NCBI GenBank assembly: GCA_014706385.1
Contig: JACGZH010000001.1
Location: forward strand, 1,984,001 to 2,048,000
Origin: Phaffia rhodozyma
Lineage: Eukaryota; Basidiomycota; Tremellomycetes; Cystofilobasidiales; Mrakiaceae
Direction of reading: 5' to 3'
Length of the DNA stretch: 64,000 nt
Program-made: the position numbers and the translations under genes
Notes under the pieces: generated by a model
Told to the model about the DNA's origin: nothing
The model's input: the letters and a program-made list of their open reading frames with translations, nothing else
Database searches by the model: none
In this document: positions 12,096 through 23,255 of the stretch, piece by piece
Numbering within the stretch: the stretch's first letter is position 1
How the letters are laid out: every line of letters begins with the position of its first letter

Positions 12096-13827
12096 ATGTC
12101 AGCCAACTTTCCAGAAGAGCTCTACCCACTGATTGTATCCTATACGACAGCGCCAAATGACCTTCGGGTACTATCGCTCGTTTCCAGGTCGTGGAGGAAA
12201 TATGCGAATGAGGTGCTCTATTCACATGTCTGGGTTAGACCATGGGAGAGAGAGCCAGATGCAAGGGTGTGGTTTCCTTCATAATCTAAATCATCTACAT
12301 ACTAGAGAAGAGAGTGAGTCTGACAAGGTGACCGCTTTCACTGATGCCTCTCTGATGAGGTTTGTCAGCTCCCTTTGCTCTTCCGGACGTTAGCTCAGAG
12401 CTCGGAGCTCGGACAGCTCGTGAAGCGGCTAGGTGACTTCATTCTCATCATAATCCTTTAGGAGTCTCAAGAGTCGACAGACTGACTCTATGTGGCGTAT
12501 GTGCATATCTTATGAAGAGATTCGTTCGTATCCACTTCCAGGAATCGATCGGTCGGACATAATCACTTCTCACACACTCCTATCTTTCCTGTCCCTTCCC
12601 AATCTGTCATCACTCGCGTGGACCAGGCATAGGTCGCTCTCCGAAGGACTAATTCTCGCCATCTCAACCTCGATGCCTTTTCTGAGAGATCTAGAGATCA
12701 ACGGGTCTACTTTAGATGTGTATGACCCGACTTGTTGGCTTAGAGTTTCCAGGCTGGAAAAGTTAGGATTGATCATGCCGGATAAGGGGATGGTCGATGT
12801 GTTGAAAGAGTGGTTCAGAGTATTGGACCAGAATCAGGATGCAGAAAGGAAGACAAAACTTGGGCTGAAGAGGTTGTCGATCATCTGCAAAGTAGAGTTG
12901 TTTCTCTCTTTGGTCCATGCATCTTGTCCTCTGTTTCATACTACTGATACTTATTGAACGACCTCTATTTGTACCTAGTCATCACCTCTGATAAGAGACC
13001 ATCATCTGAAATCATGGGCGCCATATTTATCCAACCTGAACGAGCTTAGCCTGACCGCTTGCATAAGAATCAGCTCTGAGGGCGTCCGATCTATTCTCCG
13101 CTCTACCTCGGGATCAATCACACATCTCGGGCTTGAATCTGTCGAGAATGTCGACATTCTCACTCTTGACCTCCCAGCACTGGCACCCAGCCTCAAATAT
13201 CTTTCTTATACCTACCCAAGTGGTCATGCCGTTTGCCTAGACGATATCCTTATTGCATTTCACAACACCCTTGAGACACTTCATCTAACATCCCCTACAG
13301 GCCGATCGCCCATCTCGTTCGCTCTACCAAACGTATTGTTCCCAAATCTCTCTCTCTTGTCACTCTCGTCGAAGGTTTTGTGGGAGTCTTTTGAACAGCA
13401 TTCATCTCCTAATCTTGAACAATTGTTCCTACGCATACGGACCCCGAAAGATCTCAACAGATTAGGTATTTGTATGGGACGAATGAAACGTTTGAGAGCA
13501 TTGCAAATCTTGGCACCTCCGCCGGATGAATATGGCTGGGAACCAAGTATAAGAGATCTACATACCTTGGCTGAATGCCATCCAACTTTGATGCAGATCG
13601 GAATTGGGACTCGAGTTTATCAGGTGCGCGTCAATCCTACAAAGGACGTATTCTTGATTTTTCCTTCCTCTGAGATGGCGTATGGGTTGTATGTCTGCTT
13701 TCTACAGGTGTTTCCTTCGTTGTCCTCCGACCATCTCTCTGAGCAAGCACGTCGACTGGAACGGTTCGATACTAAGCAAGGAAGTCAAATTCCCGATCTA
13801 TATCGCCTGGGCAGGTTCCATGCTTGA
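12096..13827 (+). CDS. F-box-like protein with degenerate leucine-rich region
   Basis: Possible substrate receptor of an SCF ubiquitin ligase. The start MSANFPEELYPLIVSYTTAP followed by NDLRVLSLVSRSWRKYANE is a typical fungal F-box-like helix pair. An intron follows, then LPLLFRTLAQSSELGQLVKR and the LRR-style strand VSRVDRLTLCG. Later exons keep a weak leucine-rich pattern (LLSFLSLPNLSSLAW, LNELSLTACIRISSEGV, LFPNLSLLSLSSKVLW, NLEQLFLRIRTP, RLRALQILAPPPDEYGWEP). The C-terminus is GSQIPDLYRLGRFHA then stop. The junction near 12480-12545 is not resolved with a canonical intron: the phase fits only if a GC donor is used, or if there is an indel. The gene may therefore be intact or slightly decayed. 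Such families are large and variable in fungi, and no substrate can be named. Confidence 0.7.
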
Positions 13828-14241
13828 ACTCATCGGAGTTCCTTGGCATCGTTATCTGTGTATGCCAACATGGTCGATTATAGAGAGAGAGCTTTCGAAT
13901 CTTTTTTTAATCTACAAGTAGATATAGGAGCCCACATGTCAATTTCCGAAAGATTATTCTTGAATCTTGAGAACACTTGCGCTTGGATCAGCGGATTTGG
14001 TGGAAACTTGGAGTATATTCTGAATTGTTTCCTTCTTAACGATTCAATCACTGAAAAAGGCAAAGAGTGAATCGAAAGATAGTATATGATCATGCTCATA
14101 GCTGAGCGACAGATGTGAGTGGGAGGTAGGGTGTACATATAACTCTGAAACGAACATCGCCGATGATGGGGGCAAGAGAGGAAACGAGATAAAGATGGAA
14201 AGAAGGAAGAAAAAGGAAACAAGGAAATGATAGCAGAACTC
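13828..14241. other. Intergenic region, nothing recognised
   Basis: This is the flank after the F-box gene. Open frames here on either strand are short and low in complexity, and none resembles a known family. Confidence 0.5.
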
Positions 14242-14542
14242 TTAACCGAGGATCATCATTCCAGCCATCGTTGCGCTGAATGTGATAGCTACTGCTGGCA
14301 TATTCGATACCGCTGTCTTGTCAGTTATGTTCAAGTTAGCAGAATCCTCTGCGCTTGCAGTTCTGATAGAATTGAGACGGACGAAAGACACAAACATCAA
14401 TGTGAATCGAAAGACATACAGAATAAAATGTTGTGCCCGTGGGAACATGCATCGAACATCTGGTCTTACTTGATGCGGAAAGAGCGATTCTCGATTCTGC
14501 AGCAGAGTTAGCTGCCTGAACTTCTCCGAAAGAATTAAAAGT
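14242..14542 (-). CDS. Candidate small Ser/Ala-rich protein with GPI-signal-like tail (partial model)
   Basis: Two minus-strand exons join in phase. The first is 14470-14542, after a CAATAG acceptor, and reads FNSFGEVQAANSAAES then RIALSAS, with donor GTAAGA. The second is 14242-14348, after a GCGCAG acceptor, and reads DSANLNITDKTAV then SNMPAVAITFSATMAGMMIL and G-stop. A Ser/Ala/Asn-rich stretch followed by a hydrophobic end with no charged tail resembles a GPI attachment signal of a secreted fungal protein. I could not find a convincing start or signal peptide upstream. One option is ATG near 14640 (MDMQL) joined by an 80-nt intron. The gene may be partial, a relic, or not a gene at all. 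Confidence 0.28.
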
Positions 14543-15516
14543 CTATTGAGAATATCTGGTATAGTCGATCTCTATACCTATCGGCGCTGTCAAGATAATA
14601 GCTGGTAAATAAGTTGGGCTAACCAGCTGCATATCCATATCCCCGAGTATTTCTTCTCATTTAGTAAAGGGGTAAGGAGAGATATTTGCAAGCCCTCTTC
14701 TTGTTCTTTCTATATGCGCTCTAGAGAAGGAAATATATCTTGAACTACTCTCCATCGACTTAGTCCGACTCCACGATGAACTCTACTATGAACGAGGTTG
14801 AATTTTTCAACAAGACTACTCGAAACATCGTCAGGCCGTCATACTCAATAGTCACCTATAGAATGTCTTTATTTCTTTTCCCCTCAACGACGTAGGTCTC
14901 CTACAATGGTGACTACCAGATGACTGACCAAGGCTCGGTATCATTTGTTAGGGTTACAATTACCTAATACAACGTGCATCAAAACACCAGTGTGTATGTA
15001 GGTGTATTCTTTGTGTGTTCCTTCGTTTGCAAGCTCGCCCAGGCCTGTCTTTTCCCTTTCGTTGCCTTCTCCACAAGGTGAATGTGAGTTGGAACATCTT
15101 TGATCCTATCAGTAGGAACCTCCAAACTGAACTGTTCCCTTGGTATCTGTTTGTTTCTCTGTCTCTTTCACACAGAACTCTGGTTCACCACTGTTTTTAA
15201 AAGGACGATCGCCCGCTCGACCACCCCTGCCAACGGGGCTTTCTTCACTCTCACTTTCCCCTTTGTCGACTCTTTGGACTTTTCAGGTCACTCTCCTAGC
15301 TTCTTCTTTTCTCTCTATTACCATCTTACCTCTCACTTGCATTGATCGGCAAACACTGAAGATTCTCGCAAGCCGTCCGATTCCTCTCGACAACGTCCTT
15401 AGCGTTTATCTCATCGCTCGAACCCTGATACCTTGTTCTCGTTCTAGCTCGCACCTCTTTTCACCCCCTTTGCAATCTCCCGCACATCTTCTTAACGAAG
15501 ACTGATATCTTCAAAC
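14543..15516. other. Intergenic region and C/T-rich leader of the chitin synthase gene
   Basis: Apart from the possible upstream part of the small minus-strand candidate, I see no gene. From about 15000 to 15510 the plus strand is rich in C/T (TCTTTTCTCTC-type runs). The ORFs there read as low-complexity Ser/Pro/Leu. This matches the pyrimidine-rich leaders seen before several genes here, so it is probably the promoter and 5' UTR. Confidence 0.5.
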
Positions 15517-18500
15517 ATGGCCGCCCGTCAACAAGTCGTGCCTAGCAGAGGGCCCACAAGGAGACACGAACAAACAGACGATCTCACAGAGCTCGTCTCG
15601 ATCTCGGAAGAATCGATCGTGGTGAGTGAACAGCAACCGTACCTAGCATCTCAGTATCTATACCTGGCACTTAGCAGACAGCTCGAGACAAAGAAGAAAA
15701 AACCAAGTCCTTTGACTACGATACATTTCTGGTCGTTCGCCTTGACAAGACAGTGAAGGTATCAAATCACAATAACTGACTTCATATCTTGTGTAACATC
15801 ATTATCCATCAAACAGGCCTGCCTTCGTGATCGATACCTACTTGATCTTATATACACTTCCCTCGGGCCTTCTGCCTTGGTGGCAATCAACCCTCACAAA
15901 TTCATCAATGCCAATTCGGACCAAACACTAGCGTCCTACAGCAAGGATTATCGGAACACGCAGGAAATGCGGGACATCTTACCTCCTCATATCTTTGGCC
16001 TTGCTGGAAAGGCCTATTTTGACATGAGAAGGACTGGCCGAGACCAGAGTATTTTGATGAGGTAGGCTATCATGTTTTCCCTTGACATGTTCATCACACG
16101 TGTATCGACATCTTGTTTATGGAAAAAACCGTTGTGTGATATTTCTCCTTCAGTGGCGAGACTGGAAGTGGCAAGTCGGAACTCCGAAGGCTTCTCATCC
16201 GATCATTTATTGACCTCTCGGTCACCGGCCCTGGAAAGAAGGGGGCAAAGCTAATGCAGCAAATCCCAAATGCAGAGGTTGGTCCTTGCCATGCACTCTG
16301 GCACTTTGAATCATTCAGGTTTGGTAACTAACAACTTGCGAACACTGTCATCAGTTCGTTCTTGAATCTTTCGGAAACGCCAGAACTCTTCATAACGCCA
16401 ATGCGTCTCGCTTTGGGAAGTACACCGAGCTGCAGTTCTCAGACCGCGGTCGACTGTGCGGCGCAAAGACTTTGGACTACTACCTCGAACGGAGCCGAGT
16501 GGCCGGACCTTCTCCTGGAGAACGCAACTTCCATGTCTTCTACTATCTCATCGCCGGCGCCACACCCGAGGAACGTCAACACCTTCGGCTAGCACCCGAT
16601 GCTTCTGCTTACCGTCTACTAGGTGCTCGTGGTTCGGTCGGCGTTCAGCTCAAGGGAGGCGAAGCCAACGATGATCGGACCCGGTTCGAGCAGTTGAAGC
16701 AGGCCTTCAAGCTGGTCGGCATGTCGAAACGGTTGGTTGCCCAGGTCTGCCAGTTAGTCGCTGCCATTCTGCATGTTGGAAACCTCGAGTTCTACATAGA
16801 CCACGATAAGAACCCAGACGCTGCTATAGTAAGAAACTGGGACGTTTTAGAAACTGTCTCCGAGTTTCTTGGAGTCAGAGCTTCTGCGCTGGAAGAGGTC
16901 TTCAACTGTAAGACCGCGATGGTCCAGCGAGACGTAGTTACCGTGTTCCTCGATGCCGAAGGAGCTTCTGCCAACCGAGACGACTTTGCAAAGTCCCTCT
17001 ATTCCTTGCTCTTTGCTTGGCTCAACGAACACATCAACGAGCGCCTTTGCCGAGACGATTTTGCCAACTTTATCGGCATCCTCGACTTACCCGGTTTCCA
17101 AAACCTCTCAGGCTTCGGAGCACGGTTGAACTCGTTGGATCAGTTCTGTGTCAACTTTTCGAACGAGCGACTTCAAAACTGGATCTTGCAATCCACGTTC
17201 GAGCGACAGACCGCCGAGTACGCTGTTGAGGGAATCTCTTCTCTCATTCCTTCAGTCCAGTACTTCGACAACTCAGAATGCGTCCGAATGCTCTCGACAA
17301 CACCTGGAGGCTTGATCCACATCATGGATGACCAGACTAAGAAAATGGGCAAGAAGACGGATCACACTATGGTCGAAGCAATGGGCAAACGATGGAACAA
17401 CCACCCAAGTTTCTCATCTGGAGGACAGGATCGAACCGGATTTCCTACTTTTATCGTCAGCCACTATAATGGACCGACCACATACTCTGCCGAGTCGTTC
17501 CTTGAGAAAAATGCTGATGCGATCAACCCGGACTTCGTCTCGCTCCTAAGAGGAAGTACCGATGCCGATATCGATGAGTCTGGCTCCTCAAATACTTTCA
17601 TCCGAGGCTTGTTTGCTTCGAACGCTATTGCCACCCAGGTCCACCCAAGAGATCAAGAGGTGATCGTTGCCGCTCAACAGCCCGTCAAGCCTATGAGGGC
17701 TCCCTCAACTCGGCGAAAAGGAGGTCGGCTCGGTGCCCGATTAGGGGCAGGGGATGACGATGGTGTGCAGGATGAAAAGACTGGTGAACAGTCTGCTCCG
17801 CAAATTCGATCTGTTGTCGGGGAATTCAAAGCGACGCTCGACGTATTGTTTGAAACGTTCGACGAGACAAAGTCTTGGATCGTATATGCCTTGACCCCGA
17901 ACGATGTTCAACTACCAAACCAGCTCGAGTCGAGAGGCCTAAAAGCTCAAGTGAGAAGTGTAGGATTGACAGAGTTCGCGAAGAGAGCATCGGTCTCTTT
18001 TGAGGTCAGCATGACCCACGCAGAGTTCTGCGAGCGGTACGAGCAGGAATTAATTCCTGGGTATGACTCTGCTACAGACGCAGTCATTAGTTTGCGTGAG
18101 AGGAAGGAGTGGCGAGAGAAGGATCTGGCCGTAGGAAAGTACAAGGTTTGTCCGTTCATCTTTTGTTCGATTCTGTTGAGTATCGGGTTTGCTGCTGATG
18201 TGTTCGAAATGGACTTGCGAACTCGGTTTACTCCTTTGACAGATCTTTGTCAGTCCTCGAATATTCCGCCTCTTGGAGGACGAACTTCGAGTTCATGACG
18301 TCGAGGAGAAGCGTCAAAATCAAGAGCTCGAGACCGACAGTCGAAGTTTGGTACCCGGTGGAGTTACTGAAGACCCCTTTTCTCCATACCGGAACACTTT
18401 CTATAACTCTTCACCCGTGCAGTCTCCTTTCCTGGGAGGTAGCACGAGTAACTTCGCTGAGAATTATTCTTCTCAGGCTTTACCCCTGGTCGCCAATGCC

Positions 18501-21500
18501 CAGAGGGATGAACCTGACATGGATTACGATTCCAAGACGATGAGGAGTTACGACGATTATGCACCCAGCCGTTTTAACAGTCAGTATGATGACAACGCAT
18601 CCAACGTGGGAACGGAAGCATACGCCCCTTCCAAGAACATGTTTGGCAATATGGAAAAAACTGGGTTGCACGACCAGGCCAATATGGATCCGAAGATGGC
18701 CGGTGCAGGGGAAACCACTGAGGTCATCGGTACCTCTTCTGCTCGTCGGAAATGGGTCGCCCTTGTTTGGCTGCTCACCTGGTGGTGTCCAAGTTTCTTG
18801 CTTGCAGCCCGGAAGAAGTTTAAACGACCAGATGTTAGACAGGCATGGAGAGAGAAGTTGGCGATCAATGTCATCATCTGGTTCATCATGGGTTGTGCGG
18901 TCTTTGTGATTGCGATCTTGGGAAACCTGATCTGTCCAAAGGAGTATATCTACAGTACGGGAGAGCTTTCCCAATACTCATATGACAACGACCCAAGTAA
19001 CGAACTTGTCTCCATTCGAGGAGAGATCTTTGATGTACGTCATTTGTCTCATCTGGTCTTTCTTATCCTTTGAGATTCTCATTCTGTTATATTTTTGGTT
19101 GCTATGATTGACATGGTTCAACCCATTCAGCTTACTGGTATCGCTAAGACCCATCTCACTATCGTCCCTGTCGTCACTTCGAAATCTGTTCTTCAATACG
19201 GAGGGATTGATGCAACCTCTCTCTTCCCTGTTCAGGTTAGTATTCTTTCCAATATGAGTCTCATCCACCTGATGGGCAAATTCTGACGTTGTTGTTTTGT
19301 ATTCTTCAGGTCAGCGCTTTGTGCAACGGGATTGATGGATATGTCAGTCCTTGGGTTCAGATTAACTCTCTCAACAGTTCGAGTTCCCAAGACACGAATT
19401 CCGGCTACCATGACTTCCGAGCTTTCACCAACGATTCTCGACCGGATTGGTATTACGAACAAATGGTCTACATGCGATACAATTTCCGAAAAGGCTTCGT
19501 CGGCATCTTGCCTTCAACGATCAGGTCGTCAGCAACCAGTGGAGCCGCTATAGCTATCTATGACAACCATGTGTATGATGTCTCAGAATACGTCAAGTCC
19601 CCGCCCTACTTCAAAACTCCTTCGGGTACTCAGGTTCCAGCTAATTCGAGCACACAGTTCATGTCACCGAAAATCATCTCTCTCTTCCAGCAGAAATCTG
19701 GTACTGATATCACAAAGAGTCTGAATGCCCTTGCCTCCACAATTGGCCAAGACGTCCTGGATCGTCAGCTTACATGCTTGAGAAATTTGTGAGCATCATT
19801 AATCTTTGCGGACAAGATAACATGGCCGGTAATTGATCAGATGCTTTTGTTTCTAGGTTCCTGACTGGGTTGGTAGACAACCGTCAATCCGCTCAGTGTA
19901 AGTTTGCTGAATATATTCTTCTCGCACTCTCAATCTTCATGGTATCCATCATTGGTTTCAAGTTCCTCGGAGCCCTTTACTTTGGATCGACTCGACTCCC
20001 CGAATCTCAAGACAAATTTATCATCTGCCAGGTGCCTTGTTATACGGAGGGCGAGTCTTCGCTCAAAAAGACTATTGATTCTCTCGCAAAGCTCAAGTAC
20101 GACGACAAGCGAAAGCTCATCACCGTCATTTGCGACGGTAACATTGTTGGAGCCGGTAATGACCGAAGTACTCCTCGAATTGTCTTGGATATTCTCGGTG
20201 TTGACCCGAATCTTACCCCGGAGAGCTTGAGTTTCCTGTCCCTTGGGGAAGGACAGAAGCAGCACAATATGGGAAAGATCTACTCGGGTTTGTACGAGTG
20301 CGCTGGGCATGTGGTCCCCTATATCGTTATCGTCAAGTGTGGTCGACCAGGAGAGGGCCACCGACCGGGCAACAGAGGAAAGCGAGACTCTCAGATGACT
20401 GTCATGCATTTCCTCAACAAGGTTTGTTTTCAATAGAAGTTATCTCTCCTAGCTGCGCGGTCCATCTCGAGAGAAGTTCACCTTCTGAAACCATGTTTAT
20501 GTGTTGTTTAATTTTATCTAATCTATCAGGTTCACTATAATACTCCGATGAATCCCATGGAGCTCGAGATGTACCACCAGATCAAGAACGTCATTGGTGT
20601 CAACCCCAGTTTCTACGAATATATCTTCACGGTCGATGCTGATACTACTGTCCATGAAGATTCTCTAAGTTACCTTGTTGCCTCGTGAGTGTTCCGCTGT
20701 TCGGTCACCGACGAATGTCAGATGCAATAAACTGACAGGCGTCGCTTAATATGAACACAACAGGATGGTCAATGACAAGAAAGTTATTGCTTGCTGTGGA
20801 GAGACATCTATTGCCAACGCGAAGCAGTCATTAATCACAATGATGCAGGTCAGTTGTATTTCTCATCGTCCTGTACATTGACACCTCTATTGATCCTAAG
20901 GCACACAATCGTTAATTCTCATAGGTCTACGAATACTTTATCTCTCATCACTTGGCCAAATCGTTCGAAAGTCTCTTCGGATCGGTCACTTGTCTTCCTG
21001 GTTGTTTCAGTATATACCGACTGAGAACACCCGACTCTCACAAGCCACTCTTCATCGCGGATGAAGTAATCAGTGGGTACTCTGAGAACCGAGTTGACAC
21101 TCTGCAGTAAGCTTTCTCTCATGGACATGCTCTTCAAAAGGTTGAGTTTGTTTGCTGAACTTGATGGTTCATTTGAATTAGCCTTAAAAATCTATTGCAT
21201 TTGGGAGAGGATCGATACCTCACTACCCTTCTTCTAACCTATTTCCCTACCTACAAAACCACCTTTGTTCGACCGGCTCACGCTCAGACTGTAGCTCCTG
21301 ATGAGTGGAAGGTCTTGATCTCACAACGTCGTCGATGGATCAACTCTACCATCCACAACTTGGCCGAATTAGTGTTCATCGACAAGCTTTGCGGTTTCTG
21401 TTGTTTCTCCATGCGATTCGTTGTCTTTGTTGACTTGGTTTCTACCATCACCGCTCCAGTCACTGTGGCTTATGTAAGTATTCTCTTTTTTATTTCTTTC

Positions 21501-22574
21501 GATCATATTTTGCACTGTCGAGGACAGCGTTGACTGATTGATCGCCTGTGGGGTTTCCTAGATTGTGTACCTTCTCTACTTGGTCATCGGAGACGGCCAA
21601 ACGATTCCTACCCTGTCCATCATCATGCTTGCAGCTATCTATGGTCTTCAAGCAGCAATCTTCCTTCTTCGAGGAAAGTGGGACATGATCGGTTGGATGG
21701 TGTTCTACATTCTGGCTGTTCCCATCTTCTCCTTCGCCCTTCCGATCTGGTCTTTCTGGTACATGGATGACTTCTCTTGGGGTTCTACTCGTGTGGTCGT
21801 CGGAGAGAAAGGAAAGAAGCTGGTCATTCATGATGAAGGACATTTCGACCCGAAGTCTATCCCACTCAAGACCTGGAACGAATACGAGAACGAACTGTGG
21901 GAGAGGGAGAGCAACAAGTCTGTCGGCTCTTGGGTCCCCCCTTCGAAGCGAGCGATTGGAACGGAAGCTGGCTCTCTCTATGGTCGAGAAACCGTTTACG
22001 ATGCCCCTGTCTCTCGCCATGAATCCTCCTACGATCGGTACCAAGACTACAGTCCTGAAGGAATGTATGGCAGTAGACCGGCAAGTGTAGCCGGCGGAGG
22101 ACATTACACGCCTTCGTTGCAACCATCTGGCCTTCAACACAGCTACCGACCACCTGTAAACTCGTTCTACGGCCAACAACCGACGGACGGCCGAAGTGTT
22201 CGTGGGACCCAATATGGAGAGTACTTCAATGATAATGGATTACAACCCGGTGGAGGAGCCAATTACCAGCCAGGCTCATCTCAACTGCAGTTGCTGGACC
22301 CATCAGACCATGTGGACGGTCCGTCGGATCACGACTTGAATGTTTCGGTGAGACGAATCCTGGCCAATTCGGACCTCAACTTGGTCACTAAGAAGGGTGT
22401 ACGAAAGGACTTGGGTTAGTGATCACCCTCTTTAAAGTATCTTTTTTGGGTCATACCCTAACCAGTTCTTACCTTCTCTGACGACGTATTGCAGAGAGCG
22501 AATATGGCGTTGAACTATCGTCTCGTAAAGAGGCCATTAACCAATTTATCGAACAAGCACTCATGGATTCGTAG
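15517..22574 (+). CDS. Chitin synthase with N-terminal myosin motor-like domain (class V/VII type)
   Basis: Polymerises UDP-GlcNAc into chitin at the plasma membrane, with a fused myosin-like domain thought to aid delivery or retention. The start is [16 protein letters not shown], and an intron of about 196 nt joins it to [17 protein letters not shown]. The motor region runs to about 18150: P-loop GETGSGKS, switch I-like [13 protein letters not shown], switch II-like [10 protein letters not shown] disordered linker follows, then membrane segments ([38 protein letters not shown]) and a cytochrome b5-like segment ([14 protein letters not shown]). The GT2 catalytic core carries [47 protein letters not shown] and the product motif QRRRW. 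C-terminal membrane helices (21565-21760) and a DEK-C-type end ([28 protein letters not shown]) complete the class architecture. Stop TAG is at 22572-22574. Assigning a specific CHS number would need a phylogeny. Confidence 0.95.
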
Positions 22575-23255
22575 AGTAGTGTCTCGTTCCACTTTTCCTT
22601 TCATCTTCTATTTCCTCTCTTAAATACCCATGTCTCATCTCCATCTCTCTGGTTTAGAACACATCCCATTGCTTTACATGTTTCTTCAATCATCTCTATT
22701 TTTCTCTAAGGACACACCTCTCCTGTTTTTTTTTCCTTCTCATGAACTTTTCTTACTCTCTCTTGGTCTCTGATTGCCTCGTCTCGTATCGCTTCCGAAT
22801 TCTTCCACCAGTCTTGACGAAAAGTATCTCTCTTTCTCTTACTCTCTTCCTGCACGTTACTGTCTCTCATTCCGATCTCGACCAAATATTCACTGGTCGT
22901 CTGCACGTTCTTTTTTTACATATCTTTCTATCTTCACTTTTTCATGCATCCATGTACAATCTTTATCTCTTCCTGATTGATCACTTACGGAGTCAAAACA
23001 TTCATTTGGCGGACAGAGAGAGCAGTCCTTGTGATCTTGTGCTTGGCTCGGCTGGAGAGAACCAAACCGGAGCGTTCGGTCGGAACCGGAAGGGCGCGAA
23101 GAAACCTGTGGAGATACATACCGCATAAACCCGATTTCTTTTCGTTCTCCGTCCGTTCTCATCTGCAGACCAGACAACGGAGAGATCTTTCATTAAACAT
23201 CTCTCACCCCTCTTCTCCTCGTTCTCGGCCCAAATAGGGAGGGACTTCCTTGATC
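22575..23255. other. Intergenic region with pyrimidine-rich leader
   Basis: Between the chitin synthase stop and the carrier start. The plus strand is strongly C/T-rich (TCTCTTTCTCTTACTCTC-type runs around 22750-22870). I see no coding feature. It is probably the chitin synthase 3' UTR plus the carrier promoter and leader. Confidence 0.55.

Noticed and set aside
15015..15505. Overlapping plus-strand frames before the chitin synthase start
   Set aside because: C/T-rich leader DNA gives Ser/Leu/Phe-rich frames in all phases, with no start context or homology.
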